This document shows positions 32,683-43,595 of a stretch of 64,000 nt of DNA, one piece after another. The translations under genes were made by a program, and so were the position numbers. Under the pieces are notes generated by a model. It was given only the letters and a program-made list of their open reading frames with translations. It did not search any database and was not told where the DNA came from. Each line of letters begins with the position of its first letter. Positions within the stretch are counted from its first letter, which is position 1. The stretch comes from Riptortus pedestris (lineage: Eukaryota; Arthropoda; Insecta; Hemiptera; Alydidae): assembly GCA_019009955.1 (NCBI GenBank), contig CM032232.1:58586001-58650000 (forward strand), read 5' to 3'.

Positions 32683-32998
32683 GACCGACACGTGAGGACT
32701 GCGAAAACTAAGCAGATTTCTGTTTTCTCGCCATATACTATTTCTGAGTAACTGATCGATTTTAATCATTAGCGAACATAATCATTTATTTTGCATACAA
32801 CGTTTAAATATGGAGTTTGGTAAGGATCAACCAAAAATGTCGACCACTAGAGCAATAACCAACATATATAAGTTTTGAACGAACCACATTTACGTCATCT
32901 CCTGGGTAGATTCGATAGCCATTTGTAACAATTTTTCGAAAATCGTAAAACTTCACGTGGGAAATCTGCTTAGTTTACGCAGCCCCTGCGTGACGGAC
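32683..32998. mobile_element. Compact family H element with two hairpin ends
   Basis: The left end (AGACCGACACGTGAGGACTGCG) is a '-' hairpin terminus. The sequence then follows the normal '-' order (GTTTGGTAAGGATCAA, CACTAGAGC, TTTTGAACGAACC, GTCATCTCCTGGGTAG, TTTTTCGAAAATCG). Where the palindrome end should follow, it switches at 32946 to a near-consensus hairpin terminus in the other orientation (TAAAACTTCACGTGGGAAATC ... GCGTGACGGAC). The palindrome end has thus been replaced by a second hairpin end. Confidence 0.7.
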
Positions 32999-33374
32999 TT
33001 TTTTTTTGGGCCAAAAGATTATGTGGAGTTTTAAAAACAAAATACCTTGGTTTAATTCGTAGGAATTAAACATTGATCCAACAAGACATTTGTTTGAGTT
33101 AAGGGAAGGAAAAGTTACAAGAGTTGGAATAGTTCCAAGTATTACCTCACCAATTTTCCAGAAGTCACACAAACAGTCTTCGGTATTTCCTACTCAACGT
33201 CACATTCGTTGGCAAAAACCTAAATCAGAAACGGACGTCTATATCTCAAATATCAATAGACAGATACCGACGTTAAATTTCTGGCAGAAGGTGGCACAAA
33301 ATGGACTATACAACGAAGAATAAAAACATCGATATATTTTTCATTCTGAGTTTTTCATAGATTTTTCTTTACAG
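32999..33374. other. No supported gene
   Basis: A plus-strand 77-codon frame (33090-33323) has mixed composition but no recognised domain. The pyrimidine-rich ATTTTTCTTTACAG at its right end is the acceptor considered in the next entry. Confidence 0.35.
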
Positions 33375-33414
33375 AGGACAAGTTGTGCAACGACCTGGCG
33401 ATGTACGAGTATAG
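33375..33414 (+). CDS. Candidate 40-nt coding micro-exon
   Basis: Acceptor GATTTTTCTTTACAG precedes, and donor GTAAAC follows after ATAG. In one frame the 40 nt read DKLCNDLAMYEY with codons AAG TTG TGC AAC GAC CTG GCG ATG TAC GAG. Third positions are mostly G or C in a region that is about two-thirds A+T, which looks like conserved coding DNA. The length (40 = 13 codons + 1) means neighbouring exons must carry the remaining phase. The protein family is not recognised. The plus-strand neighbours show no matching exon that I can join to it. Confidence 0.35.
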
Positions 33415-33816
33415 GTAAACACAATATTTTAATACTATTCAAACAGTGAAATTTTTAAAGTTCCATACAGACAAAATTGAAGATAAAAAAAGAGAATAAA
33501 AGACGAATCAAAATGCCAAATAACTACGCTTAGACCCACTTAGTGTATTTAAAATAACATTTGTTTGAGTAAAACATGTCAACGTAAGTTATCATAGAAC
33601 TAGTCTCCTGTTTCCTCTTGCTTATCATAGTGAGATACTATTACACCCAGAGGGCCAGTCATTAAAGAGCCAAATATAGAAATAGGCACACTACTAAACA
33701 TTTTATTTCAACATGAATAAAGTATCATGAGCGTAACTGTCATGAGTAAATTTGAAGTGTATGACTACTGGAGTGGATCGAATAGCGATTCTGAAGACGT
33801 TATATCATTCTATATA
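33415..33816. other. No supported gene
   Basis: Intronic if the micro-exon is real. A frame starting at 33727 runs into the family H fragment at 33817 and owes its length to it. Confidence 0.35.
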
Positions 33817-33912
33817 GGGAAATCAGCTATTGAGGTTGTGCACATGAAGCCATTTCCGAAACAAATCTTCAAGTATCCATGCATACTACATAGGAGACGA
33901 CGAAAATGACAA
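33817..33912 (+). mobile_element. Family H 5' fragment
   Basis: GGGAAATCAGCTATTGAGGTTGTGC...CATGAAG...TCTTCAAGTATCCATGC...TAGGAGACGACGAAAATGA follows the family's palindrome-side subterminal order. The first half of the palindrome is missing. Confidence 0.6.
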
Positions 33913-35394
33913 TCTGTTCCAAAATATATAATATTGAGAAGGAATCGGCTACCTTCTCCAGCGGTCGGATTTTTTTTTTTATGACTGATATTATTAAATT
34001 ACATGACTAATAAATAAATGAAGGAAGCTTAATATAAACAAACTTAAAACTGCCTACGAAGATAGACGGAGAACCATAACAAATTTGTGAATCAGAAAAA
34101 ATATCAAACTGCATGAGGAGATAGTAGATTACTTCACAATTAAAATATTTTCCAGTCTAAGAAATAGAAGATCTTTATATATATTATTTGTTCCACGTCT
34201 CAAAAAATTAATAATAACCTCATATTACTCCTATTTTTAATTTTTTCGATTCAAGAACAGTCATCACCTAAAAATAGCAAATAACAGCATTCGATAGATT
34301 TTTTCTAATAGAAAGTTCAATAGAACTTTTAAACGTATTAAACTCTGAAAATTTAGTATTTCGCAAAATCGTTTGTGTTAATAAAGCAAGATTTGAAAAT
34401 TCACCACCAGAACATGTCTAACTCTAAACAATTTCTGTATAAATTGTGAGTTAGTTTAAAGAATAATACTGAAATAAGTTGAAAAGGAGCCTCTAAAGAA
34501 GCTCTCGACATACAAATACGAGAGGGAAATATTTTTGGCTGAAAGAAGGAAAAGGTAATGTGAGTTGAAGACGAATCCCCAAGAAGAAATGCAGAAAAGG
34601 AGTTACGCTAAGAAGATTGAGGATAATCCAGAGAGCTCTCTCTCACGTTTTCCTTGAGCTGTATCCTCCTACATCTAGAATGCCAAATGGATTTTGCTTG
34701 CTTAAAGCTATATAAACATACAGATGAAATGTTGACGGTTTACATTGTTACATATTGCAGTTATTAGAGCAGGCAAAAAGTAAATAACACAGGAATACTG
34801 ATTACTGAGAGAATTTCATATTGCATTTACTACTTCAAGTTGCTCAAAAACCTGACGCTAATGATAATGCAGCATATACAATTTCAAATTTAGCAGAACG
34901 AAATACGTTACTCAGGGAGCTTACAGATTTCGCAAAAATTTGCTGGAATTGGCAAATGACTTCTGAAAATGCCGAAGAAGTTCCGAAGTCGTAGGATGAG
35001 TACTGAATATCACGAAATTCGAAAGTGAGTAACAACCGTTTTAATAGAAAACGAAAAATGTGATTAAAAAAAAGTGGAATATATGATGTCAAGCTTGAGT
35101 GACTAAAATTTAATACAGCAGAGGAGTACCATTTAGGTTGCTATTTCATTAGTGGGAAGATAGTATCAAGCAAAGTACCTCCTGAATCCCAATTTACAGT
35201 ATTTGCAAGTTGGTTTTATATGGAGCTTGAGTGGAGTGAAGGAATAGTCTCAACCGTAAGGCTTGGAATGCCAGAATATAAGAAAGTATATAAACACCCT
35301 TCAGTTCCTTTTAAATCATAAATTTTGTTTCTATCTTTTTAAACTCGTACTTTTATTCTGAACTGTTTTATTTATTCGGAGTTTTATTTGGAAA
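33913..35394. other. No supported gene
   Basis: A/T-rich. A minus-strand 82-codon frame (34844-35092) is Ser/Phe-rich and matches nothing I know. Confidence 0.4.
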
Positions 35395-35468
35395 AGAAAA
35401 TATAGGGTGAGATGTGCTATCCCAGCATAGGAAATATTCTTACTTTTCGCAAACTCGGCTTGACGGAC
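35395..35468 (+). mobile_element. Family H 3' end fragment
   Basis: AGGGTGAGATGTGCTATCCCAGCATAGGAAATATTCTTAC...CGGCTTGACGGAC is a diverged hairpin terminus. Confidence 0.5.
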
Positions 35469-36375
35469 TTTAAAATAAATGTAAGTGAATCAAACCTTAT
35501 TCAAATTTATGACAGCTTTTTCTTAAAAAAAAAAGAGAAACTAATTTCAATATTCTATATAGTTACTGTGAAAAATTTTGTAAATTGAATGTAATTCTGT
35601 GGTGGCCTATATTTTGTATTTTTAACACATGCGTTGTTGATTTACCAATTGAAAATGTTAAGGATGTGTTTAAAGGTTTCGTGTAATAAATAAAAACCCT
35701 CATTGTGGAAGGACTTTAACTCATCTTTCCTACAAAAAAAAAATTGATATTCCCAGATTATGGACATTCCTTTTAAAACTGGCCGCATTAATAAAAACAA
35801 ACATATACACAAAAGCGGGCGAGATAACCCGCGCCTGTAAAAATACATATTTAAAAGTTAACTTGTTCCCTGTCCTGGGCCTTACTATGACAACCTACAC
35901 TTATAGCCAATTTTGTAAAATAAAATAATACAGGATTTGTTTATAGGATACGTATTGGATTAGGACTTCAGTTTTTCAAGATCGATTCGACTTCCTTTAG
36001 CGGACAATGGAGACTGGTCCAAAAGGTTCTATTTCTGGAGAGAGATCACGATTCACATTACCTCCTGATAATTAGATGCTAAAGCATAGTTTATGAAGTG
36101 CATACTCTGAACGTAAAGAGGAAGTTCTTCAGAGCCAAGTGAAAAATATTGCCTGACTACTCACAATCCCGCAAATCTCCAATTATGGAAGATACAGGTT
36201 TTGGTATTGAAAAGAGACGAAATTTTTAGCATTACCTTCAGAAATGTTGCCAATGTTATTTTATTAAATTTTGAATATTCTAAGAGTAATTAGAAGAGTA
36301 GGGTGTGCATACAACTTCTCGAAACACCATATTTAAGCATTGTCCAACGTTTGACAGTAAAAGTAGAGTAAAAGT
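35469..36375. other. No supported gene
   Basis: 35905-35960 (TTTTGTAAAATAAAATAATACAGGATTTGTTTAT) weakly resembles the duplicated 3.28/4.83-kb sequence. Nothing else recognised. Confidence 0.35.
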
Positions 36376-36812
36376 ATTTAGGGCGTAATAACCCAGTAGT
36401 TTCTAGCCCCAAAAAACAGTTAACCTAAACTCTAAACCTATTCACGAGGGACGAATAGTTATGGAAACGGCCGCCAGAGCTGTCGGCGGAAAGTCCGAAC
36501 ATAGCCTACTGGCAACCACACGCAGAATACAAATGCAAATACCTCGGTTAATATTCAAGATACAGAAAAAATCTATAGAACAAAATTAATAGAACATAGA
36601 ATATACAATAAGATTGATTCTATACAATTTTACGATCCGACGCAAAATAACAGCGACAATTTGAATTTTCAAAAATCCCCATCTAAACCCCCCTCCCGCT
36701 GGTCCGATTTCAGCCATTAACGAACTTGATCTTCCTTTTTACAACAAACGATTAAATTCCGAGTTTGGTAACGATCAAACAAAAATTGCGACCGCTAGTG
36801 CGCTAACAGACA

Positions 36813-36887
<75 letters not shown>

Positions 36888-37006
36888 GAACGGACCTCAT
36901 TTTCGTCATCTCCTTGGTAGGATCGATGGACATTTGAAGAAATTTTTCGAAACTTGCGTCATGAGTACGACCTCAATAGCTGATTTCCCTTAAGGGAAAT
37001 CTGCTA
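36376..37006 (-). mobile_element. Family H copy, hairpin end truncated
   Basis: Begins within the segment GGGCGTAATAACCCAGTAG shared with 21184 and continues through CGGCCGCCAGAGCT, TTAATATTCAAGATACAGA, a C-rich tract and the TA repeat (36818-36882) to CTTAAGGGAAATCTGCTAA. The terminal ~110 bp with the hairpin is absent. Confidence 0.8.
36818..36882. repeat. (TA)n microsatellite in family H
   Basis: About 32 TA units at the conserved central position. Confidence 0.95.
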
Positions 37007-37159
37007 AAAAGAGGATAAAGTATGGATATAAAATGAATAATAACTAAAAATAGAAAACTTACATTCGGGCCATGATTAACTACTTGAATCTTACCTGTAA
37101 AAACAAACAGAAAGAATCAAATTAGATAGTACATTTTTAGCACAGAAGTAAGGAGTATA

Positions 37160-37450
37160 TAGAAAATATTATATATGTTTGTAACTTCTATCTGTAAATT
37201 GATTTCTTCTCGAAATTACACGATGTTTTTTCGTTTCACATGTCCTTGAAACTAGACCAACAATTTTTGGCTTAGTGCCTTTCTGGTTATTTGTTTCTTT
37301 GTTACTTTTTCACGCCGAAACTACTGAACCGAATTTTATGAAACTTGGTACGTCTATTACTCCTATCCTAACTTTAGCTAAAGAACAGGAGATAGGTTTA
37401 TAAGAGAGTCCTGAAATGAAAAATCTACCCCTCTACCCGCCCAACTAACT
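37160..37450 (+). mobile_element. Helitron-type 5' region, no 3' end found
   Basis: GTAACTTCTATCTGTA, TTTTCGTTTCACATGTC, TTTTTCACGC, ACTGAACCGAATTTTATGAAACTTGGTA and TAAGAGAGTCCTGAAATGAAAAAT parallel 60948-61205 in order and strand. No CTAG-terminated hairpin follows, so the 3' part is lost or diverged. Confidence 0.5.
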
Positions 37451-39417
37451 TCTAGGGAGTTTTTCAATGTTTCTCTGGCGCACCATATGGAGACGAACTT
37501 CAAAAATCGACTTGAATCAGTGGTCTCCATTTAAACGATGTCATTTTCAAGCTTGTATGAAAAAAAAATTGGGATATTGTATTCTCAAAAAAGAAAAGAA
37601 TTAAAACAATAACTGAAGTACTTTTGTTTTTATTGACCTTTCATTGTCTTTACTTGTTATTTATTTTAATTATAAATGTAATTTTTCTTGCTCTTAATTG
37701 ACACACAACCAAACAAACACACAGACAATTGCCTAATATTGAAGTTCTCCTACGAAATGCACCCAAGAACTCCATGTCAATATTTTTTTTTTTGTTAAAA
37801 TACGGTGGCTCTAAAGTTTCTAACCGAGAGCTTCATAAAAGTATGTTACCAGATGTTTCTCAACAAACATGGCTTTCCCATTTAGTAGACAAACTTTTTG
37901 ATGAAATTCTTCTAGGTTTATCTTTATAGAGAGCAGCCAGTACAAACATTTACCAAAGCTTAACCTATCTTTCGGGTAATGGTAGCTTACTACAGGAATC
38001 CATGTCTGGAAAGTTTGCATGGTAGATCGTTGTAGTGGAAAGGTCGTGGTGTAAAACGGAAACTTTTTTGCTCATCTCCCGGTTCTATAAGCACTCAGAA
38101 CGTAATTGAAAACAAATAATAATACATAATTACAATAGGGAGGCCGAAATTAACACGAAAGAGAACCCAACGTACATAAATAGTACACAATAAAGTAATC
38201 CATAGAAGAAAGAGCAAGGTTGAAAGTGACGCACAAACGGACCAAAGGGGATCAATTTTTCTTCCTGTTAAGGGGGGCAATTTAGATTAGGTTCATGAGA
38301 GTCCATTGTGCTGATCAGCTGTTTATGCCTGTCATGAGTTCGCACGGCCAACTAGCTCACAATGTTCCAAGTCAAATTCACAACGTTTAATGACCTTGGG
38401 CAAATTAACAAACACTTGGCGCCTCCGCTCTAACAATCAGTACTGGCTTGACGTGAACGTTGGTTGCGGATACCAAATTTCCGCATTTGTTAGGCTACTA
38501 ATACGATAGCCGTGGAGAACCAATGTTAAAGTCAATAATAAAGTAAGTGTTGTAATCCTCTGTTTTCATATTTCAATGGAATTATCTGTTTTGACCATCT
38601 CTGAACCCATTTTGGCTTGTTTCACAGTTAATTCAACAATGGCGAATCTAGAATGTTAAAATTTAATATTTAGGACTGTCACAACATCTAGATCTGCACC
38701 TTCCCTTTTTACCGAAACCCACATGCGAAGAAATTAAGACCGAGAAAAAAGGTATGATTACCCTTGCATTATACTATTGTAAAACATTTTTGTAATTTAA
38801 TTATTCTAAACGAGTTGTAAACATTCATTGTCTGAAAAATTCGAAAATACGAAATAATTCCATTTTTTAAAAAATACTGTATAGAACCAAATTATTTTAT
38901 AACTGGTTTCAGTTCCGTTTAAATATTCTATTCTCTTACTTATAGTCGTAGGAATTTACTGTTAATCTTGGCACTGTGTTAAAGATTTATCCTTAATTTA
39001 TCTGTATTCTAGACGAGAGGAAGCGAATAGAATTGAGGCCACATAATATTCACACAATTTAATAAATAAATTTAATAGAAGAATATGTCGGATGAATAAA
39101 ACTGAAAAGAATGAATTTTATGGCAAACAAAAGTCCTAGAGGTTAGAAGAGGCAAAGTAAATAAGATTAAGTGGATCAATACCTTTGAAAAAAACCTCTG
39201 ATAAATTTAAGATGGAAGGTAATAAGAAAATAAGGAGAGTGAGGTAGTAGTATAAGAGAATTCTATCGAGTATAAAGCCAAACAAGATAAGAGCCCCACC
39301 CCTCTGAGGAAATGACGAAGCAACAGCCCTTACAGTCAACTCTAATAGCTTTCATACCTCCAGGGCGACTTCACTACAGATATTCTCTATAACTGGGCGG
39401 GGGGGGGGTAGTAGGAG

Positions 39418-39419
<2 letters not shown>
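37451..39419. other. No supported gene; one donor-like site
   Basis: 38432-38542 is G+C-richer, contains ATG 38523 (MLKSIIK) and ends at a consensus donor GTAAGT (38543); TCAGTA at 38436 is initiator-like. This could be a first exon but is weak. Frames at 37729-38280 and 39136-39339 are unsupported. Confidence 0.3.

Positions 39420-39452
<33 letters not shown>
39395..39452. repeat. G run and (GA)n microsatellite
   Basis: A G run (39399-39408) is followed by GGAGGGG and about 16 GA units (39421-39452). Confidence 0.9.
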
Positions 39453-39456
<4 letters not shown>

Positions 39457-39515
39457 TAAAATTAAAAGAGAGCCTAAATAAAAATTGCAACACTTTGAGG
39501 CTAGGCTTTTTTTTT

Positions 39516-39634
39516 TAGCAGATTTCCCTTAAGGGAAATCAGCTATTGAGGTCGTACTCATGACGCGAGTTTCGAAAAATTTCTTCAAATGTCCATCGAT
39601 CCTACCCAGGAGATGACGAAAATGAGGTCCGTTC

Positions 39635-39710
<76 letters not shown>

Positions 39711-40180
39711 CTGTTAACGCTCTAGCGGTCGTAATTTTTGTTTGATCGTTACCAAACTCGATATTTAATCGTTTTATGTAAAAAGAAAGATCAAGTTCGT
39801 TAATGGCTGAAATCGGACCAGTGGGAGGGGGAGTTTAGAGGGGGGATTTTTGAAAATTCAAAATATCTCCGTTATTATGCGTCGGATCGAAATTTGTATA
39901 GAATCAATCATATTGCAAATTAAATATTGTTCTATACATTTATTCTGTATCTTGAATATTAACCGAGACATTTGCATTTGTATTGTGTGTGTGGTCCGCA
40001 GGACTCGGCTATGTTCCGGACTTTCCGCCGAGAGCTCTGGCGGCCGTTTCCGTAACTATTCGTCCCTTGTGAATAGGTTTAGAGATCCCTTACTACTACA
40101 GTTGTTATTGGGCAGATTTCTCTATTGTAAAACTTCACATGGGAAATCTGCTTAGTTTACGCAGCCCCTGCGTGACGGAC
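39516..40180 (+). mobile_element. Family H reference copy, full-length (665 bp)
   Basis: Left end: TTAGCA then GATTTCCCTTAAGGGAAATC then AGCT, a near-perfect 28-bp palindrome. Then come CATGACGCGAG, TCAAATGTCCATCGATCCTA, GACGAAAATGAGGTCC, the TA repeat (39640-39707), CGCTCTAGCGGTC, GTTTGATCG, a G-rich tract (39825-39846), TCCGTTATTATGCGTCGGAT and GAATATTAACCGAGA. Right end: GGGAAATCTGCTTAG (inverted copy of the left terminus) followed by the stem ACGCAG-CCC-CTGCGT and GACGGAC. T runs lie on both sides; no target duplication. Known Helentron/HINE elements have a terminal repeat at the 5' tip, its inverted partner inside the 3' end, a 3' hairpin, an internal microsatellite and T|T insertion; all are seen here. 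The 101-codon frame inside is not a gene. Confidence 0.85.
39640..39707. repeat. (TA)n microsatellite in family H
   Basis: About 33 TA units at the conserved central position of the reference copy. Confidence 0.95.
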
Positions 40181-40630
40181 TTTTTTTTTTGTTTGTTTGA
40201 GATATAGGAGGGTATAGACGTCACGCAGATTTCTGAGAAAATCAGGAAGCCGACATTTTTCAATGTTACAATAATTAGTTTACTACGTAAGAGGAAGTGA
40301 AAATATAAAGATTTGAAATAAAAGTGTAAAGAGGTGTTCTAAAATTTTGTTCATATTTTCTTGTTCGATTTCAAGCTTGATAGTACCCAACATTTAAGTC
40401 GGATAGGATATGCTGGTAGGCATGTTCTAGTGGTAATCTCGAGGAAGGTAGGTTATTGTAAGGCCTTACTCTCTAGTTCATAAACAACAAGAATAGCCTT
40501 GCTTTCGCCAAGAACACCTCACACGTTATGTTTATTTATTTATTGACGATGGCGCTACGATGATGATTCATCTTAAAACAACCAAAAATAATTTAAAACA
40601 TTAGTAAATTTACAAACAAAAGAAAAAAAA
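40181..40630. other. Spacer between family H elements
   Basis: T run, then A/T-rich DNA. TTTATTTATTTATTG at 40529 may be a retroposon tail in reverse, but no body was recognised. Confidence 0.35.
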
Positions 40631-40870
40631 GTCCGTCACGCAGGGGCTGCGTATAAATATTGATATATATATATATTTATTCTCTATCTTGAATATTAAC
40701 CGAGATATTTGCATTTTTATTAAATCTGGGTGGCTAACGCACGAGTGAGTGACTTTCCCGCTAAACGCTAGTTCGGTCGTTTCCTTAAATGCTCGACTCT
40801 CTTGTAATTTCGCTATTGTAATACTTCTCGTGGGAAATCTGCTTAGTTTACGCAGCCCCACGTGACGGAC
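40631..40870. mobile_element. Mini fold-back of family H (240 bp)
   Basis: Left: GTCCGTCACGCAGGGGCTGCGTA. Right: TCGTGGGAAATCTGCTTAG, TTTACGCAGCCCCACGTGACGGAC. The left hairpin end is cut after the stem and joined directly to the '+' 3' half (from about 40653: TAAATATTGATATATA..., TTCTCTATCTTGAATATTAACCGAGA). Both ends are hairpin termini and the palindrome end is absent. Confidence 0.7.
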
Positions 40871-41479
40871 TTTTATTTACAATAGGACTCTCAGAGCCAT
40901 AAACTCATTATCACAAAATTTCAAGGAATCAATTTTATAAAAACGTAAATTTTAGTTTGAGTCTGCTATATATGGATTAGAAGGTCGGCTCAAAAAACCT
41001 CACACGGCAGCTAGCAAGATAACACACTTAGAAATTAGCATAGTTAGCATGAATGCCCCATTATAATTTACGACAGGGTGTCGTACCCCTCTGCATCGAT
41101 AAATATCTAACTGCAGCCAGTTCGTGACATGTTCGAGTCCATCTTGGATAATTAATGGAAAGAGTTTTTCCAAGATTAATTTACATTTCTGCAATACTTA
41201 TATAGGCCAGTTTAAATAAAACTTGTATAAAGAGTGTTCCCAAAGATAGTGGTTCTAGAAGGGTTAACAAAGGAAGGGTTTTAATTATAATTTTTCATTT
41301 CGCCAACAGCTTCTCGGGGAGCTTCCTAATTAATTGGATTTATTATTCAAGAAAAAAATGGGTGGATCACTTACACAATTAAGACTTAACTAACAAGATC
41401 TAATAAAAGTGATAATGAATATTACTCTGGCAATCAATCTAAAACAGACAAAAATGAAATATTCTCAATAAAAACTTCA
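40871..41479. other. No supported gene
   Basis: No domain, RNA or repeat terminus recognised; a minus-strand 64-codon frame is unsupported. Confidence 0.35.
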
Positions 41480-42293
41480 GTTACGCTAGGACTACATAAA
41501 CTAAGCAAATCCCACGTTCTACGTAGTATGGCACACTATTAATCTCATCTAACCACATATTTTCAATTGTAAACGTATACAACGTAATTTACAATTTGTA
41601 CGTAAAAATCCGATGAGTAGATCTTGTTGTTTACTAAAGGCTGAAAATATTTAAATTAAGCTGATAACTCGTTAAATATTTGAGTTACGAAAACATATTT
41701 AAAATAATAATCGAACGTCCATACTTAACTGGATTGGTTCTAAAAAATATGTTGATACGAATCACAATATATTTCGAATTTTCGAAATTTCCCACTCTAA
41801 AAATCCTACCCAGTGACAAAACTGCCGCCACCAAACAAAAATTGCGACAGTTAGAGCGTTATCACTCAAATATAAATATATATAAATCCAACGTAGAAGT
41901 CCTAAATGAAGGGAATGAAATCAAAAGTATTATGGAGGTCATAGAAAAAAGGAGGGTGAAACTCCTTGGGCATATCATAAAACTCAACAATTTAGTCACA
42001 AATATATTTGAAGGTACGGTCCTTGGACATAGGGGTAGAAAGTGGCCTAGAAAATCCAACTTTGAAGTCATCAAACATTTTATGTATTTTAGTGGGTATA
42101 GTTATATGAAAAGAGCAGCTTTTAAAAATCACAATGGTCGCAACTACAAGGCGTACCATTTAGATCATAATATATATAATTTTGAACGGACCACATTTTC
42201 ATCATCTCCTCGATAAACATTTGAGGAAATATGACAAAAATCACATCATAAGAACAACCTCAAAGCTAATTTCCACAAAGGGAAATTAGCTAA
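41480..42293 (-). mobile_element. Family H copy carrying a reverse-transcriptase fragment
   Basis: Diverged ends (GTTACGCTAGGACTACATAAACTAAGC and CACAAAGGGAAATTAGCTAA) enclose the usual track up to CAAACAAAAATTGCGAC and AAATATAAATATATATAAATCC (41870-41890). After the foreign segment it resumes at ATAATATATATAATTTTGAACGGACC (42168). The insertion sits exactly in the TA-rich centre. Confidence 0.7.
41893..42144 (+). pseudogene. Non-LTR reverse transcriptase C-terminal fragment
   Basis: An uninterrupted frame of about 84 codons includes RRVKLLGHIIKLNN, NIFEGTVLGHRGRKWPRKSN and FEVIKHFM. This is the '..RLxxxGHIxRMxx..IxEGxxxGxRGxGRPRxxxxxDI..' signature at the C-terminus of many endonuclease/reverse-transcriptase proteins of insect non-LTR elements. 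Catalytic RT motifs are absent, so it is non-functional. The frame extends upstream to an ATG at 41680 only because family H sequence is open there; the first 60 or so residues are not RT. Intactness of the fragment suggests a relatively recent insertion or chance absence of stops. Confidence 0.6.
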
Positions 42294-43595
42294 AATACTA
42301 GCTAAAAACCAAAATATTTCAGCAAATCATATGCTCAAAGGAATTTTACTAATAAATATTGTGCTTAAAGGACTTAGAAGTTTAGTAAAACTAGCCGTAT
42401 TACCTGTCATTGACGGGTTAAATGTTTAATGGTGATTATATAATGATCGGATTAATCTATGCACTATGTAGTCCCAACATTTGCATCACAAACCACGTAT
42501 GCATGTCCTGAGCAATTCAATCACTTGTTATATCCGTTACATACTCTTAAGTGGGGAAATAATTCTTTTTGGTGACCGGATGTCGGAAGACAAAATTTTA
42601 AATACATAAATTTAAATGTTTTAAGGCCGATATTTGTAGTCAAGACACAATCTCTTCTTTGCGGGTTTTTGATAATAATAATATTAATATCCTTTAACAC
42701 ATATGCAAAATATTTTTTTTTTTAATCTATAGAGGCACCTTCATAGAATGTGAATAAAGTCTTCGGCACCCGAAAGTCGAAAGACAAAATTTATAAAAGT
42801 GGATAACGAATTAACAAAGAAATCATTATTCTAAACAAAATTTGGTCTTTACACTTTTTCGATGAACCGAATATTAACGTCAAAGTAAACGGAGGGGGGG
42901 AGGCCCCCCTTCAACCCTAGTTCAAAATTCGAATTCGCATATAACCAATGTTGTACCTTGGGATAATTGAGACACAAATATAAAAGATCATAGAAATCTT
43001 CGAGCCATTATTTAGTGATTTAGTAACAGACGGGTGGACAGATAGACAAGATTTTCAATTTTATTGCCATTGTACTTAATGAATGGTCTGAAACACAATT
43101 CTGAATTTAAATAGACATTTAAGTAGAACCATTAGACTTTTATTTACATATTATGCCATTTTACTATTTCAGTTCCTTTAACATCAAACATATATCTTTA
43201 AAATAATAAAATTATTTCCAGAATTCCAGATTGTAATAAACTACAGCAGATTTCATCAGAGTCTTGCACATTAGCAAGTGAACAGTGTGAAAGCATTGCT
43301 CTTTCTTTTCCGTTGACTGAATGTACTGGGTAATAAAATAGTGGCAATAATAACAATTTTTAAAAGTAATGATTTTTTTTTTTTTTTAATGTATTTGATA
43401 TATCTTCTCGACTGCCACTGCAGTATTTTGACTTCCATTTGTATTTCACTGGTATATTCCAACAATGATTGAAAGGAATGCTGAAGGGCATAATAACTAT
43501 GTTAGATGTAGTAATAGTTAATATAAATGCAACAAAAGGGACATCATTTCACTCAGAAATAATGACGATACTTAGTAGCACTCTTGGCATACAAT
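42294..43595. other. No supported gene; possible transposon relic
   Basis: TCGGAAGACAAAATTTTAAA (42584) and TCGAAAGACAAAATTTATAA (42777) are parts of a diverged direct repeat. A G/C hairpin (AGGGGGG/CCCCCCT) lies at 42893-42910. GACGGGTGGACAGATAGACAAG at 43030 resembles GACA-type tracts inside arthropod transposons. No coding or terminal structure seen. Confidence 0.35.

Noticed and set aside
33727..33909. 60-codon frame
   Set aside because: The second half is the family H 5' terminus; no support for the first half.
39850..40155. 101-codon frame in the reference family H copy
   Set aside because: Lies wholly in the non-coding element and is not preserved in other copies.
41680..42216. 178-codon plus-strand frame as a single gene
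   Set aside because: Its first ~60 codons and last ~20 codons are family H sequence; only the middle is a reverse-transcriptase relic.
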